DNA of 64,000 nt from Aurifilum marmelostoma (taxonomy: Eukaryota; Ascomycota; Sordariomycetes; Diaporthales; Cryphonectriaceae). A program made the translations under genes and the position numbers. This document shows positions 37,405 through 47,808 of the stretch, one piece after another. The stretch covers positions 2,108,001-2,172,000 of the forward strand of contig JAMXSV010000028.1 of the NCBI GenBank assembly GCA_027559495.1, in the 5' to 3' direction. The notes beneath the pieces are model-generated. The model did no database searches and was not told the origin of the DNA. It saw nothing but the letters and a program-made list of their open reading frames with translations. Each line of letters begins with the position of its first letter. Within the stretch, counting starts at the first letter, position 1.

Positions 37405-37837
37405 ATGAAAGTTCGTGACGCGCTACAATTTTTAGCAGCACTTGCGTCTGCGAAGTGAGCTGGTACCTTACTTATCCACTTAACGATAATAGACGTATAA
37501 GTCAACCGCCAGCTTTTCTATAGATTTACACAATCTGGCAGCTAGTCACGGATAGTACGGCGCCGGAGCCCACCATAATGGGGGACAGGTTTAGGACTTT
37601 ATTCTCGTCCCGAATCTTATTGACAAGGCCGAAAAGGACACAGATGGGAGTGCTGGCGTCTCAAAGATTGTCGCGGCCGGGGTAGCCAAGGCGACGAAGA
37701 CAAAGGGTGCTGGCGCCAAGGCCACGAGGTCCTCGGCTGCAGCTGAGACTGACGGCGTGGTGACGATGACTGGGGAGGGTGGTGGTGGTGGGCATGGGGT
37801 TGCACTAGGAAGTGGGTTTGTCCTGCTTGTGGGTTAA
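37405..37837 (+). pseudogene. Broken or mis-framed secreted, GPI-type protein locus
   Basis: Two coding-like pieces on the + strand do not join in one frame. Piece 1 (37405-37454) starts with ATG and encodes a signal-peptide-like MKVRDALQFLAALASA, followed by a GTGAGC donor. Piece 2 (37595-37837) follows a TTTAG acceptor and encodes about 80 residues: FILVPNLIDKAEKDTDG, a Ser/Ala/Lys/Thr spacer, a Gly run, then a hydrophobic end (VALGSGFVLLVG) and stop, the shape of a GPI-attachment tail. Between them another acceptor-flanked stretch (about 37515-37585) reads open in a third phase. Direct splicing of pieces 1 and 2 changes frame. Likely a decaying secreted-protein gene, or an uncommon three-exon gene with a base error. 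Confidence 0.4.
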
Positions 37838-37883
37838 GCGGCGGTGGGCTTTGCTACGTGCATGTGAGACAAGCAGAGAGCGA

Positions 37884-37939
<56 letters not shown>

Positions 37940-39319
37940 ATTCATGACGGAGGGAGATGGGGTCTTTTGATACTGTAGTCGAAATCAATATGTCCAGGCG
38001 CCAAGGCCAGTTGGGCCCCTTAACAGGCATTGTTTCGAAGTTCAGTCTGGACTTGATATGATCTATCATAACTCTGTGTACCTTGCTCGCTGTCTCTGAT
38101 GAGCGAGGCGAGGCGTGAATATGTACGAGTGGGGCCATGACCTTAATGAGGAAGAGAATCCGCATCCCGATCCGAGACTGACGAGGCGACAAAAAAAAAA
38201 GAGGACACCCAAGGACATGATGTTGTGGTCCAGAACACAATTGTGGCACAAGTGGCTCCGATGAGGCTTCTTTGATGTTCGATCTCTACTCGGAAGAAAA
38301 AGTGCGGGTCTCGGCGCCGGACGATGGTTGTGTTTAAGAGGAAGAAGAGGAAAGACAAGGTGATACGCGCCGTCGACGATGCGGCTGGGTAAGGAATCCG
38401 TCCACAAGCCTCACCTTTTGGGTTAGCGGGGGAGCTCGGCGGTGATCCGCCCTAGCCCCTGAATTATATGCAGGTCTGACAGCCACTGCACTCTTTAGTG
38501 CATAGTACCAGGTGCTATAGCCTGTATAGGTACTACCGCTATTGTGCTACGTAGTATGTACTGCTGTACAGTAACTCCAGTTTTTTTCTTGACACCACCT
38601 CCCCCGGCGCGAGAAACACCACGCGACACAATCCCAGTCCGTTTCGTTTCAAACGCCAATACATCTGCATCCTAATGTTGCCATGCTCGGCCGTTTCGGG
38701 AAACGCATGATTCCACTTTTGCTGCCGAGCACGACTCCATCGCCGTCATTTCACGATACCGCACAGTATCGATGGGCCCTCGAAAGAGGTAAGTCGGTCC
38801 GGCGTTGCAAGCAAACAGCCCCCGGAATAGACCTCCCTTCTCGGACACGATCCTATTTCCGGGCAAGGATAGGAGCAGAAGGAGGAGCAAGGCTGCACGT
38901 GTGATACGAGGGAGGGGGGGGGGACGGGAGGAGGCGGGCGCCGGACCAGGTGTAGAGGATGGGTGGTTGGGCAAGGGGCGCTTCCAGACGAGAGAAAACC
39001 TTGTTTTCCCCCAAGAATACGTGGTTTGGACTTCTTCTTTACCCTTTCTGCTTCTTCTCAAGTGAGTTGTGATCGTCACGACGATCTCTTCAAGTTCTCT
39101 TCCTTCTTTTGTGCGCCTGTTGGCTGCAGTGCCTCAGCAGTAGTGCTTCTCCACGGCTGGCTGGCCAGCATATTCTCTCTCTTTTTCTTTGCCCTGACGA
39201 TTCACCTGTCACTCCTTATTCTGAACATTACCTGCCCTCCACATTCTTCTACCCGTTTGCAACGGAGAGAAAGATAAAGTCGAAAAAAGAAAAGCAAAGA
39301 AAATAAAGGTCGAGCAAAG
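37838..39319. other. Intergenic; promoter and leader of the GPI-type gene
   Basis: Holds a GA microsatellite, a GC-rich motif around GGAGCTC at 38426-38442, a cluster of GTAC/CTAC palindromes at about 38500-38575, and a G-run near 38913-38922. From about 39040 to 39319 it is pyrimidine-rich and then A-rich, a typical leader for the gene at 39320. No gene seen. Confidence 0.5.
37887..37936. repeat. (GA)n microsatellite
   Basis: About 25 uninterrupted GA units. The minus-strand frame through it gives Leu-Ser repeats and is not a gene. Confidence 0.9.
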
Positions 39320-40525
39320 ATGCTCCCTACCACCAACCTCAGGAGCACGCTGCTCCTCACCACCACACTCCTCCTCCCGCGCCATGTGCTAGCAGGCGGC
39401 GCAGTGACCTTCACCTTCGCAGACTGCGCCTACACATGCATACAGTCAGCTGGGTACAACACAGACTCCGAAGACAGCCAAAAGGACATGTGTGTGGCCT
39501 CGCGGGACGGCCTGCTCGAGATCGCCGAGACCTGCATGCTGTTGTCTTGCGCAGATGGACTGAACGGTGTGGATGCGGACCTGCTGACGCCAATGCAAAG
39601 CGGGTGCAAGGAGCTCGAGAAGCCTGTGTCGGACGATGATATCGAGGACGCTGCGGCGACAGCCTCGGAAATGCTGGTGGCAGCAGCGGCTGCCGCTACC
39701 TCATCTTCGTCTACTGTCACGCTCGTGTCCACGTCGACCTATACATCTGTGCAGCCGACCTCCACTCTGCCTCTTGTGCTGACGCCAACATCGACGGCTG
39801 AGGCACTGAGCCAGACGTCTCCGGAGGCTCTGACGAGCACCGTGGATGCGGCAACAACGACAGCGCAGGTTGCGACCACCTCGACCCTGCAGGCAGTTGA
39901 GCCGGAGACCACCACACAGGCGGTTGTGTCGTCAGCCGAGACGGAATCGACGGCGACATCATCCGTTCTGGCGATGTCAGAAGTTGCGCCTGCTGTAGTG
40001 GCGTCAACATCAACCACAACAACATCGTCGTTGACGACCGCGCAGCCGGTATTCTCTTCCCTGGCGACCTCCAGCCAGGACACGACGACCTCCTCATCAC
40101 TACACACTACACACAACACACCAATCAGCACTTCATCGGTCAAGGTCGCCACCAGCACCAGCACCACCTCCAAGACAAAATCCACCCCAACCGCCGAGGC
40201 CGAGAACTCTTCAGCAGCAACCACAGTCTCCACCTCGGACAACAGCAACGACGACAGCCTCGTCATGGCAACGGGCACGGCCGCAGTGTACAGCGGGGAC
40301 CTGTTCACCTTCATGACGTCGACCACGGCGGGCGCGTCTTCGAGCAGTAGCAGCACCAAGCACAGCAGCTCTGCCGAGTCCACCAGTGGTATCGGCGCGG
40401 GTAGTCCGTTCTCGACATATGTCAGCGGTGCTGCTCCTCCCGCTGCTGGGGCTCTGCAGATGGGTGGCCTGGCATGTCTATCTGCTGTTGTGGCCATCGC
40501 CAGCAGCTGTTTGCTGGTGCTGTGA
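39320..40525 (+). CDS. Ser/Thr-rich, probably GPI-anchored cell-surface protein
   Basis: Single-exon gene, 401 aa, ATG at 39320. A signal peptide covers about residues 1-25 (LLLTTTLLLPRHVLA). A small domain with six cysteines follows (residues about 35-95; CAYTC, DMC, ETC, LSC, SGC), loosely CFEM-like in spacing but lacking the diagnostic CxC. From about 110 to 365 the chain is almost all Ser, Thr, Ala and Val, expected to be heavily O-mannosylated. The C-terminus (GGLACLSAVVAIASSCLLVL) is a hydrophobic GPI-attachment tail behind small residues. It would sit in the plasma membrane or wall. The specific role is unknown. The opposite strand is also open for 252 aa because of codon bias; that frame is a shadow. 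Confidence 0.85.
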   Translation: MLPTTNLRSTLLLTTTLLLPRHVLAGGAVTFTFADCAYTCIQSAGYNTDSEDSQKDMCVASRDGLLEIAETCMLLSCADGLNGVDADLLTPMQSGCKELEKPVSDDDIEDAAATASEMLVAAAAAATSSSSTVTLVSTSTYTSVQPTSTLPLVLTPTSTAEALSQTSPEALTSTVDAATTTAQVATTSTLQAVEPETTTQAVVSSAETESTATSSVLAMSEVAPAVVASTSTTTTSSLTTAQPVFSSLATSSQDTTTSSSLHTTHNTPISTSSVKVATSTSTTSKTKSTPTAEAENSSAATTVSTSDNSNDDSLVMATGTAAVYSGDLFTFMTSTTAGASSSSSSTKHSSSAESTSGIGAGSPFSTYVSGAAPPAAGALQMGGLACLSAVVAIASSCLLVL

Positions 40526-42027
40526 CGGGGTTTCCCTGTTGGTCTAGAAATTTGTCTACGAGGTTTATGATTCGGATCGTTATTGCTGCTGCTACCCGTA
40601 GTGGCCTATTGCGTGTGTGTGTGTGGGGGGGGGGTGTGTGTTCTTGATGGCTCACTTGTTGGATCTTTTTCTTTTGTAAATGAAGATGGCCGATCTGTAT
40701 CTACGATATTGGAAAGGGATGATTGTACATTGGTCCGAGTTGCATAAGCGAATGGCAACTGTTTTTTAAATTCTCAAGAAGATAGTTACAGTAAACTATT
40801 TATAATATATAAATCAAGGACTTTCCACATCTCCATCATTTCAGGAAAGAAAGAAAAAAGAGAAGCAAAAAAAAAAAGGGGGGGGGGGCGGAGAACGGCT
40901 TCAGTTACACCTACCAGAGCCCTTCTCACACTTGCAAGACTACGGGCCGCTGCCTCTGTGTGCGTCAGTGCCTATAAGTCATGTATGACAAACAATCTCG
41001 ACAACGCCAATTAGGGGCTGAGGAGAGCGAGAGAGAAGGGGAGCGTGTGGGGGGGGGGGGGACAGTCGGCATAGAGGAGGTGTGAATGATGTGCTGGCAG
41101 TGGCTTCAGGGAGGATGAGCCACACAGGGTGGATCTCGTTTCAGCACATGCAGAATCAGCTGAGGGGCACAGTATAACCGAACAATCTTCTCCCTCTCCT
41201 CCCTGTTCCAATCTTCTTTTTTCTTCCTTTGGAAACGCAAAGAAGCAAACAAACAAACAACGCCATGTTCCTAGGAGAGCCGTCATGGGCCTGGTCGACC
41301 TGATTCCTATACTGTGCTTACCTGCGTATAGGGGTGGAAAAAAACACCGCTGACCTCATTGATGCCCTACAGCACCAAACCTCTCCCAACAAAGTCTCGC
41401 TTAAAGAAAGGCTAAAGCGGCTGCTCAATGCCGCAAAAGAACCTTTCTCTTCAAGGTACATGCTATAGTACTAAGGAGCGAGGACGAACTTACACCCAAG
41501 AGCCCGACACACCGGGTCAACCAATCGCAGTACAAGGTCTGAAGACAAGGATTCCGAATCGGGAAAGTTTCGGAGGGCCTTTGTTCCCCCACACCCAGGA
41601 CAACGGGCTGCCTATGATATATTAACAGGTAGCTACTATCGATCTGGAACTCTATCGAGGAATGAAAAGGCTATTCGGAAACAGATGGTGGATGGATTAG
41701 GGCAAGTGAACCTTACTTGCTGCATCGATGTCACTTTTGATTGATGATGATTCAAGGCACGTAAGATTTTGATAGAGACCTCTTGCTCCTTAGGTCAAGG
41801 TAATATTTATATGTGTATATGTATATGTAGAAACATGAAGATGTGGTAGGTAGAGGGACCAAGTCGAAAGAAGAAGAAAAAAAATATACAAATGCTTGGC
41901 TTCATAACCAATCCAAAGAGAACAGACGCCCTTGACGCGCTCTACCAACATTCTTGGGGGATATCATCTCACCGGGCTCTTTCTTCTAAAGTACAACAAC
42001 GCACATGCCCCGTTCCCGTTGGGCACT
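40526..42027. other. Intergenic, no gene seen
   Basis: A convergent spacer between the GPI-type gene and the aspartyl protease. It has G-runs near 40626-40634, 40879-40888 and 41049-41061 and an AT-rich patch at 40770-40815. Short frames have no family features. Confidence 0.5.
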
Positions 42028-43674
42028 CTATGACGAGGTATCCTTGGCAGCCCAGCCCAGGCGGCTGTTTCCAGAGTCAAAGACGACCAGCGCGGCCTTG
42101 AGAGCAATATCGCCAAAGATGGCCATGCCGATGCCGCTGTCGCTCTGGATGCCGCCATAGCACTGCGACGAGCCTGAGCTGACGGGCTCGAAGTTGATGT
42201 AGCTGCCCGGCACGGTGATCTCGCCCTCGCCGACACCAAAGGTGAAGTCGGGCAGGTCGGCGGTGCACGAGAAGACGTAGCCGCCCTCCTCCTCGCTGTC
42301 CGTGGCGCCGCTCACCTGGGCGTAGTAGGCAGAGACGACGGCGTCGGGGAGCATGAGGAGCGTCGTGCCCGTGTCCGCGATGCCGGTGATGGCGGTGTCG
42401 GCGCGCGTAACGGTGCGGCCCGCGGGGGTGGTCTTGGTCGCCGCCCTTTTGGACTTCTTGAACCAGGAGGAGACGTCCGAGGACGAGTCATCAGCGTCTT
42501 CACCGGTGAGCTCGTCAAAGATTCCCTCGAAACCCGACGAGCCGTAGCTGTCTTCACCGCCGTAGCCTCCCTCGCCATAGCCGCCGTAGCCTCCAGCACC
42601 GTAGCCTCCAGCGCCACCGGTGGAGCTTCCGCCACCGTAGGGGCTCGTGGCCCCCGAAGATCCCGTGGGGAATGATCCTGACGAGGAGGTGATGGTTGTG
42701 GCGGCGACAGCAGTACTGGTGGTGGCAGCAGAGCTGCTGCCCGAGGTAGAGCCCGAGGATGTGCTCGTGCCCACGGTGTAGCCGTTGGCAGCGAAGGTCC
42801 AGAAGCCAGCATACTCGCCGCTGGTGATCAGGTCGGCATAGTACATGGTGCCGGTGTAGGCGGACTGGTCAATGTAGCCAAAGTTGTAGGAGCCCGTGGT
42901 CTCGTGCTTGAGGTCGGCAGTGAAGAGGGGGGACTCGAGGTCGGCCTTGATGTTGTCGAACCATGTCTTCTGGGGCGTGGGCTCGACGGTGTTGATGGAG
43001 CTCATGGCGAGGCCGACGAGGCCGCTGATGGCCGTGTCCTCGGTAAATTCGGAGCTCACCGTCGTGGCCACCTCGACGGCCTGGCTGCTCACCGTCAGGT
43101 TGCCGATGGTGACGGTGTCCTTGTAGACGGTCCCGCTGGAGGAGCTGCCGTCTCCGTAGGTGATGGTCCAAGAGGCGCCGTCCATCTTGGTTGCAGACGT
43201 GCTGCTGCTGGCGTCGTACGTCTTGTGGCCCGAGGTTCCCGAGCTGGACGAGCTCATGACCCACAGGTCCGAGGACCCTGTGTCAAAGTCCATCGGGAGA
43301 GTCTGCGCCGGCGTCCCGACCGAGATGGTGGCAACCCACTCGGTGTCGTCGTCCGAGGACGTGGCCGCCACGGTTCCCTCCTCAGTGCCGCGCTTAGTCG
43401 TCGCCGCCAGCGTGATCCTGTCCACGACGCTCTGGACGCTGGTAGGAAGTGTGCCTCCGAACTTGCGGAGTGCCTTGGCGCGAGCCAGCGCGGGGTGCGC
43501 CAGGTTGCTGCGCCGCTTGGGATTGTGGGCGACGGGGACGGTGAGCCTATGTCCTGGTGCACGTGCCTCTGCGCGTTGTTGTGGCTGGACCATATCCATC
43601 CTCTGAGGAAGGGCTGAGGCGAGCTCGGCACTGGCGGCCAGGAGCGTCACCAGCCAAGAACCAAAGGTCTGCAT
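42028..43674 (-). CDS. Secreted aspartyl protease (pepsin family A1) with a large internal insert
   Basis: Secreted or cell-surface pepsin-type endopeptidase, 548 aa, single exon, ATG at 43674. Signal peptide about 1-21 (LVTLLAASAELASALP). A basic propeptide runs to about 97, with a Lys-Arg at 94-95. The first catalytic motif is DTGSSDLW (Asp131) and the second DTGTTLLMLP (Asp434). The flap is ITYGDGSSSSG, and the C-terminal lobe has QCYGGIQ and the final strand region FDSGNSRLGWA. The catalytic Asp residues are normally about 180 apart in penicillopepsins; here the gap is 303. The extra 120 residues (about 300-423) lie just before GIADTGTT and are Ser/Thr-, then Gly/Tyr-rich (GGYGGYGEGGYGG), then acidic, ending in a KKSKR basic patch. 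Catalytic residues are intact, so activity is expected. Confidence 0.9.
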   Translation of the reverse strand: MQTFGSWLVTLLAASAELASALPQRMDMVQPQQRAEARAPGHRLTVPVAHNPKRRSNLAHPALARAKALRKFGGTLPTSVQSVVDRITLAATTKRGTEEGTVAATSSDDDTEWVATISVGTPAQTLPMDFDTGSSDLWVMSSSSSGTSGHKTYDASSSTSATKMDGASWTITYGDGSSSSGTVYKDTVTIGNLTVSSQAVEVATTVSSEFTEDTAISGLVGLAMSSINTVEPTPQKTWFDNIKADLESPLFTADLKHETTGSYNFGYIDQSAYTGTMYYADLITSGEYAGFWTFAANGYTVGTSTSSGSTSGSSSAATTSTAVAATTITSSSGSFPTGSSGATSPYGGGSSTGGAGGYGAGGYGGYGEGGYGGEDSYGSSGFEGIFDELTGEDADDSSSDVSSWFKKSKRAATKTTPAGRTVTRADTAITGIADTGTTLLMLPDAVVSAYYAQVSGATDSEEEGGYVFSCTADLPDFTFGVGEGEITVPGSYINFEPVSSGSSQCYGGIQSDSGIGMAIFGDIALKAALVVFDSGNSRLGWAAKDTSS

Positions 43675-45139
43675 CTTGGGAGTGACAGACGAAGAGAGAA
43701 GCAGATATGTGTGCGTGTGTGTATGTGTGTCTGTTCAAGACCAGGAGGTGGTGAGAGAAGAAGAACAAGAAGGACAAAATAAAAAAAATGTAAAGTCGGT
43801 GATGGCGAGAAACAAAACGAAAGAATGAGAATGTACCACCGGGGCAAGATAGATACTTGAAGGGGAGAAGAAGAAGCAAGGCGACAGGAAGCAGCCTGTT
43901 GTTCCAGAGGGACAATGGAGATCTGATCGGCAGAAAAAGAGGTGAGAAGAAGGCGAGAAAAAGAGGGCCTGTGTGAAGTCTTATAACTGAGATTGGATCA
44001 TTGAATTAGTCGTCATGATCTGTTTGTATGGGCCTGCCCACATCCACAAACATGGTTGGTCCGAATTTCCGTCCCTGCAAATTAGTACCGGGGATCTGAA
44101 CGTCGAAACATCCTGGCATGAGGTCACCCGGGCATGGACGATCCCAGACTTCAACCTCAAGACTGGTCGACATGTCAGGTGGGGACCGCTGCCAGGTGGA
44201 GGGACGAGGGAGGCTGGTTACCTCCTCTTCCTCCTCCTCCTCCTGCTGCTGCTCCTGAGCCAGCAAAGCAGACAAGGGCGCGCCCCCATCGAGCACGGCA
44301 GTTGTTGTCACCCATGCGAGGGGCCAAGGAAAACGAGAAAGCTTGGCCCAGCGTCAATGCAAACAGGCTCCTGGCCTATGGATTGGTGGAACCGATGTGG
44401 TGGCAGTCTGTTCAGGCCGCAGCGCCACCCCGACATTGTTTTTCGTGTGGTTTGTCGCCCAAACAAACGGTTGGTGGTCCTGCCTCATCTCCGGCTTGCA
44501 GGATGTAGCCAACGAGAATTGATTGGCCAGCACGGTTAGATCGGACGAGGGCCAATTCATGCGGCTCCCCCTCTCAGCGCGCCCCCTTGAACACGTCCAC
44601 GCCACTGAAGCCCCTGCAGATCCTGAAGCGATCGGCAGCTGGGTGCCGCGCACCAGGGGGTCCTCCCATTGGAAGGGTGGGGAGGGGGAGGGGGGCGCAT
44701 AGCAGGACGTGCAGGGAAACAAGCTTATACACCCTGGTAGCTTGGCGGCTGGGCGTTTTGTGTTTGACATTGACAGGATGAACCAGATGAAAAAAGGGGG
44801 CCACTGAGAGCGAGCAAGAGGGAAAGAGGGAAGAAGAAGAAAAGAAAAAAAAAAGTCGTCGAGTGATCGAGAGGCTGTGTCAGGGGTGGCTCTTTCCTCA
44901 TCCGAACAGTCGTGCCGAAATGGACCATGCTGGGAAGGCGAGATCGTCCCAATTGAGCTTGACTGTCACGCCTTCCAATATATCTGCGGCATCCTTCCTT
45001 GAGCCTCTCCTGGTGGCGGAGCTCTGTAGGTAGTCACGCCCTGCTGTAGGCATCATCGCATAGACATGACCTCACCACCTCACCACACACGCACGTATAG
45101 AGAGAAAAAAGAGGTCTCCTTCACATCGTAGAACAATGA
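43675..45139. other. 5' region of the protease gene and intergenic DNA
   Basis: 43675-44000 is the likely leader and promoter of the protease, with TTATAACTG near 43980. The remainder up to the GNAT stop has only short frames. No gene seen. Confidence 0.45.
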
Positions 45140-46103
45140 TCACGAGTCAACTCCCATGTTTGACTTGGCTGCCTCGTCGGATCTGCCACTCCTCCCTTCT
45201 TCTTGTTCCTCACCGAGGTCTTGAGGCACATGCAACACCTGCGCAAGTTCGGTGGTAGGCCGGCCCTGGTCCTTCTTGCCCTGTCTGTACGTGGTGAAGC
45301 CCAACTTCTCATACCAAGATCTAGCACTGCTATTCCCGGTGTACACAACCACAGTAAGAAGGATAGTGCGGTCGCTACCCTGAGATGCTGCTTCAGCCAG
45401 GGCGTGCTGCCTTGCCGCTTTCATGACCGCCGCTGCAATGCCGCGACGGCGGGCCTGAGGCAGGGTGAAAACCCCATTGAGCTCCCAGCGCAGCAGCTTC
45501 TGCAGCGGAGGCAGGGTCGACCCGGCGAGCTCGAGTGTCGACTTCAGCTCCTCGGAGGCGGGGTCTGGACCGACCAGGGTGGTGGACGAGAGGATGCGTC
45601 GGGTCGCGTCCTGGTCGCGCGCCACGAATGTGCTGGCCTGGGGCTTGAGCAGTCGGTCCCGCCACCGTTCCTCGTCGAAGGCCTGTTCACGGCTCAGCGT
45701 CGAGCCGAAGGCTGTGAAGAGAAAAAAAAAAAACATGAGCCGGTATCTATGCCAAGCTTTGTTTGCTCAATATCTATGATGGCCGATCCCATCTTATGTT
45801 TTGTTTTGTTTATGCTTGGCGGCAGTGCAGGGGCAGTGGTGGTGGTAGTAGTGGATACTGAGTACCAAGGCAGTCGTTCCACAGGGGGACGAGTCATCTT
45901 GCCGCCGTGGTGGAGCCTTGCTTAGTTGATGGTAATGATGATGATGATGATGATGATGATGAGATCCCAGAAACACTGGACTGGACTGACTCACCCGAAG
46001 GGTCACATTCAAGTGACAACAACCTGAATAGTTTGTATTGTTCCAGATAGAAGGCGATCCCAGTCTCGTCCTTTGTGATGCGTTCAATTGTCCAACCCAT
46101 CAT
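45140..46103 (-). CDS. GNAT-family N-acetyltransferase
   Basis: Acetyl-CoA dependent N-acetyltransferase of unknown substrate, 226 aa. Exons on the minus strand are 46103-45995 and 45711-45140. The GTGAGT donor and the TTCACAG acceptor join the GNAT start (ITKDETGIAFYLEQYKLFR, LECDP) to AFGSTLSREQAFDEERWRDRL, a typical GNAT beta1-alpha2 region. Acetyl-CoA-binding motif A appears as LPQARRRGIAAAVMKAA near residue 120. The following NSSARSWYEKLGFTTY is motif B. The C-terminal 35 residues are polar and probably disordered. The start could be either of two adjacent ATGs (46103 or 46100). The intron is long for this window (283 nt) and holds a trinucleotide repeat. The gene is divergent from the CorA-like gene 1.7 kb away. 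Confidence 0.88.
45934..45962. repeat. (ATG)n trinucleotide repeat in the GNAT intron
   Basis: About nine ATG units on the + strand, (ATC)n in the sense of the GNAT gene. Read-through gives a poly-Ser tail that is intron, not protein. Confidence 0.9.
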
Positions 46104-47808
46104 CAATGCAATTGTTCCTTTGTTCTGGTACTTGTTGTGTCGAGGCCGCTGCTGGCAGGCGGGGTCCCTGCAGTAGTACTACCGTAGCGCAGGTCCACGG
46201 TGGATGCCGTATTTTGATTTAAACTGGAGAGATAGAGATGGCAGCTGTGGTGACGAGAGACTATCATGAATGCTCAAGAGAGGGAAGTTGAGAAGTTAGG
46301 ACATTACAAACCATCTTGGATCCGACAGTCCTCTTCCTGAAGAGGTACGTTCTGCTGTATGAGTAAGTACCCCAAAGAAAGCAACTGATGACTCTTCAGA
46401 GCGGGGCCCAGCAGCAGTCATACTTCCCAAGGGTTAGTAACCCAAGAATCTCACAATTACTGCCTTCTCTCGGAGTCTCACAGTACTTGAGTGATTAAAT
46501 TTCTGCATGATCTGATTTCACAAACATGCGGATGACTGTCTCAAAAAAGGGGAGAAAGAAGCAGTACAAACCAAAGCGACGTATCGCCCCGCACATGGCC
46601 GTTCTTGATTCGTAATGCATTGTTCTTTCACTCTACCGATGCAGTGACCGTCAATGTAGAAAGACTCGATTGGCGGAAGAGCAGTAGAAGGTTCTCCCTC
46701 GTTCATCCATCCCAGCGTGTGTACCTATGAGTCCGAGGCCAGTGTCTCCTTGCCGTTTGACAGGCTTGAGCGCAATTTTGACAACAAAGGACAGGAATAA
46801 AATGAAACCATCCTATTGGCCAAAAGAGTCGTCCCAAAAAGTTGGTACCAGAATGTATATGCGTGGTTGAGATGGTTCAATTGACAGTGGTGGCTTTGCA
46901 AAGGTGGCCAAGTGACAAGGCAGGATCTACTTACTGCTACTGTATGTGTACAGGGCATCATCCCCTATGGCCATCGCCGGTTCTCTTATGAAGAGGTGTA
47001 TCTCTTATTATGACGATTAATTTCATGATCTATCCTAATTTATTTTAGTACTCCACCATTTTTATATCCAAAATACTGACACCAACCGACCGCACTGCAT
47101 CCTGACTGTGGGTCAGTGAGCGTCCCGCCCTCCCACAATGGAGCCTGTCCAGCCGCTGTGAAGTAGCGCTACTTTAGTGCATGCATATGCCGGCGGTAAA
47201 CGGTAAACAATGAGTAAGTACTTACTGCAGTAAGGTAAAGCATTTGAGCTACCTACATACATACATACATGCTGTATTGCAGTACCTAGACAATTACTTT
47301 GTTGTGGCTGACACGGTCCGGGTATGCTTGATATGACGAACACTCACTCATCCCATGTGCAGGTGGTCAGCCCTTGCGGCACACCACCCCTCGCTGCCGC
47401 TCCCCCCCCCCCCACTATTGTAATACTACTACTAGGTCTGAGCACTGTAGCTTGTCTAGGCAGGGTCACATTGGCAGTAGGTCACACTCACCAAGCATGG
47501 GGCTCCAGAAAGCGAGGTCAGTCGAGGGTGCGCCACCGCGCTATTCAGCCCTATCACAGACGAAGCCGGTCGGGTTGCGAGCTGCAGGTTTGCGGCACAA
47601 CCGCTGGGCGCAGCTGTTGTTGGTTTGGGTGTTGGTGATATGTCCTTGCCATTCTCTGCAATATTGCCCTCCCATTTCGTCTCACTTTTCCTATCCACCT
47701 TCTCTCCTCATCTCTCTCCCTCTCTGTGTGTGCTTCGGGCAGCACCCACACGACATCGTAAACATCGTCTCCTTGATCGGATTTGCCTCTGGTAACCCCC
47801 CCCGGGTC
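46104..47808. other. Divergent intergenic region
   Basis: Shared upstream DNA of the GNAT (-) and CorA-like (+) genes. It contains perfect palindromes GTAGTACTAC (46173-46182) and GTAAGTACTTAC (47214-47225), CATA repeats near 47255-47271 and a C-run near 47401-47412. From about 47640 it is pyrimidine-rich, the CorA-like leader. No gene seen. Confidence 0.45.

Noticed and set aside
37887..37936. GA repeat considered as part of a CRISPR or other array
   Set aside because: It is a plain dinucleotide microsatellite with no spacers, and CRISPR is not expected in a fungal nuclear genome.
39739..40497. 252-codon minus-strand frame opposite the GPI-type gene
   Set aside because: It mirrors the Ser/Thr codons of the sense gene as Val/Asp repeats; no independent start context or domain.
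41400..41620. Possible tRNA-like segment (GGATTCCGAATCGGG)
   Set aside because: No A-box or cloverleaf could be drawn around it, and no other tRNA promoter boxes were found in the window.
42904..43617. 237-codon plus-strand frame opposite the aspartyl protease
   Set aside because: It is antisense to a gene with intact catalytic motifs and is Gly/Ala/Arg-rich from high GC content.
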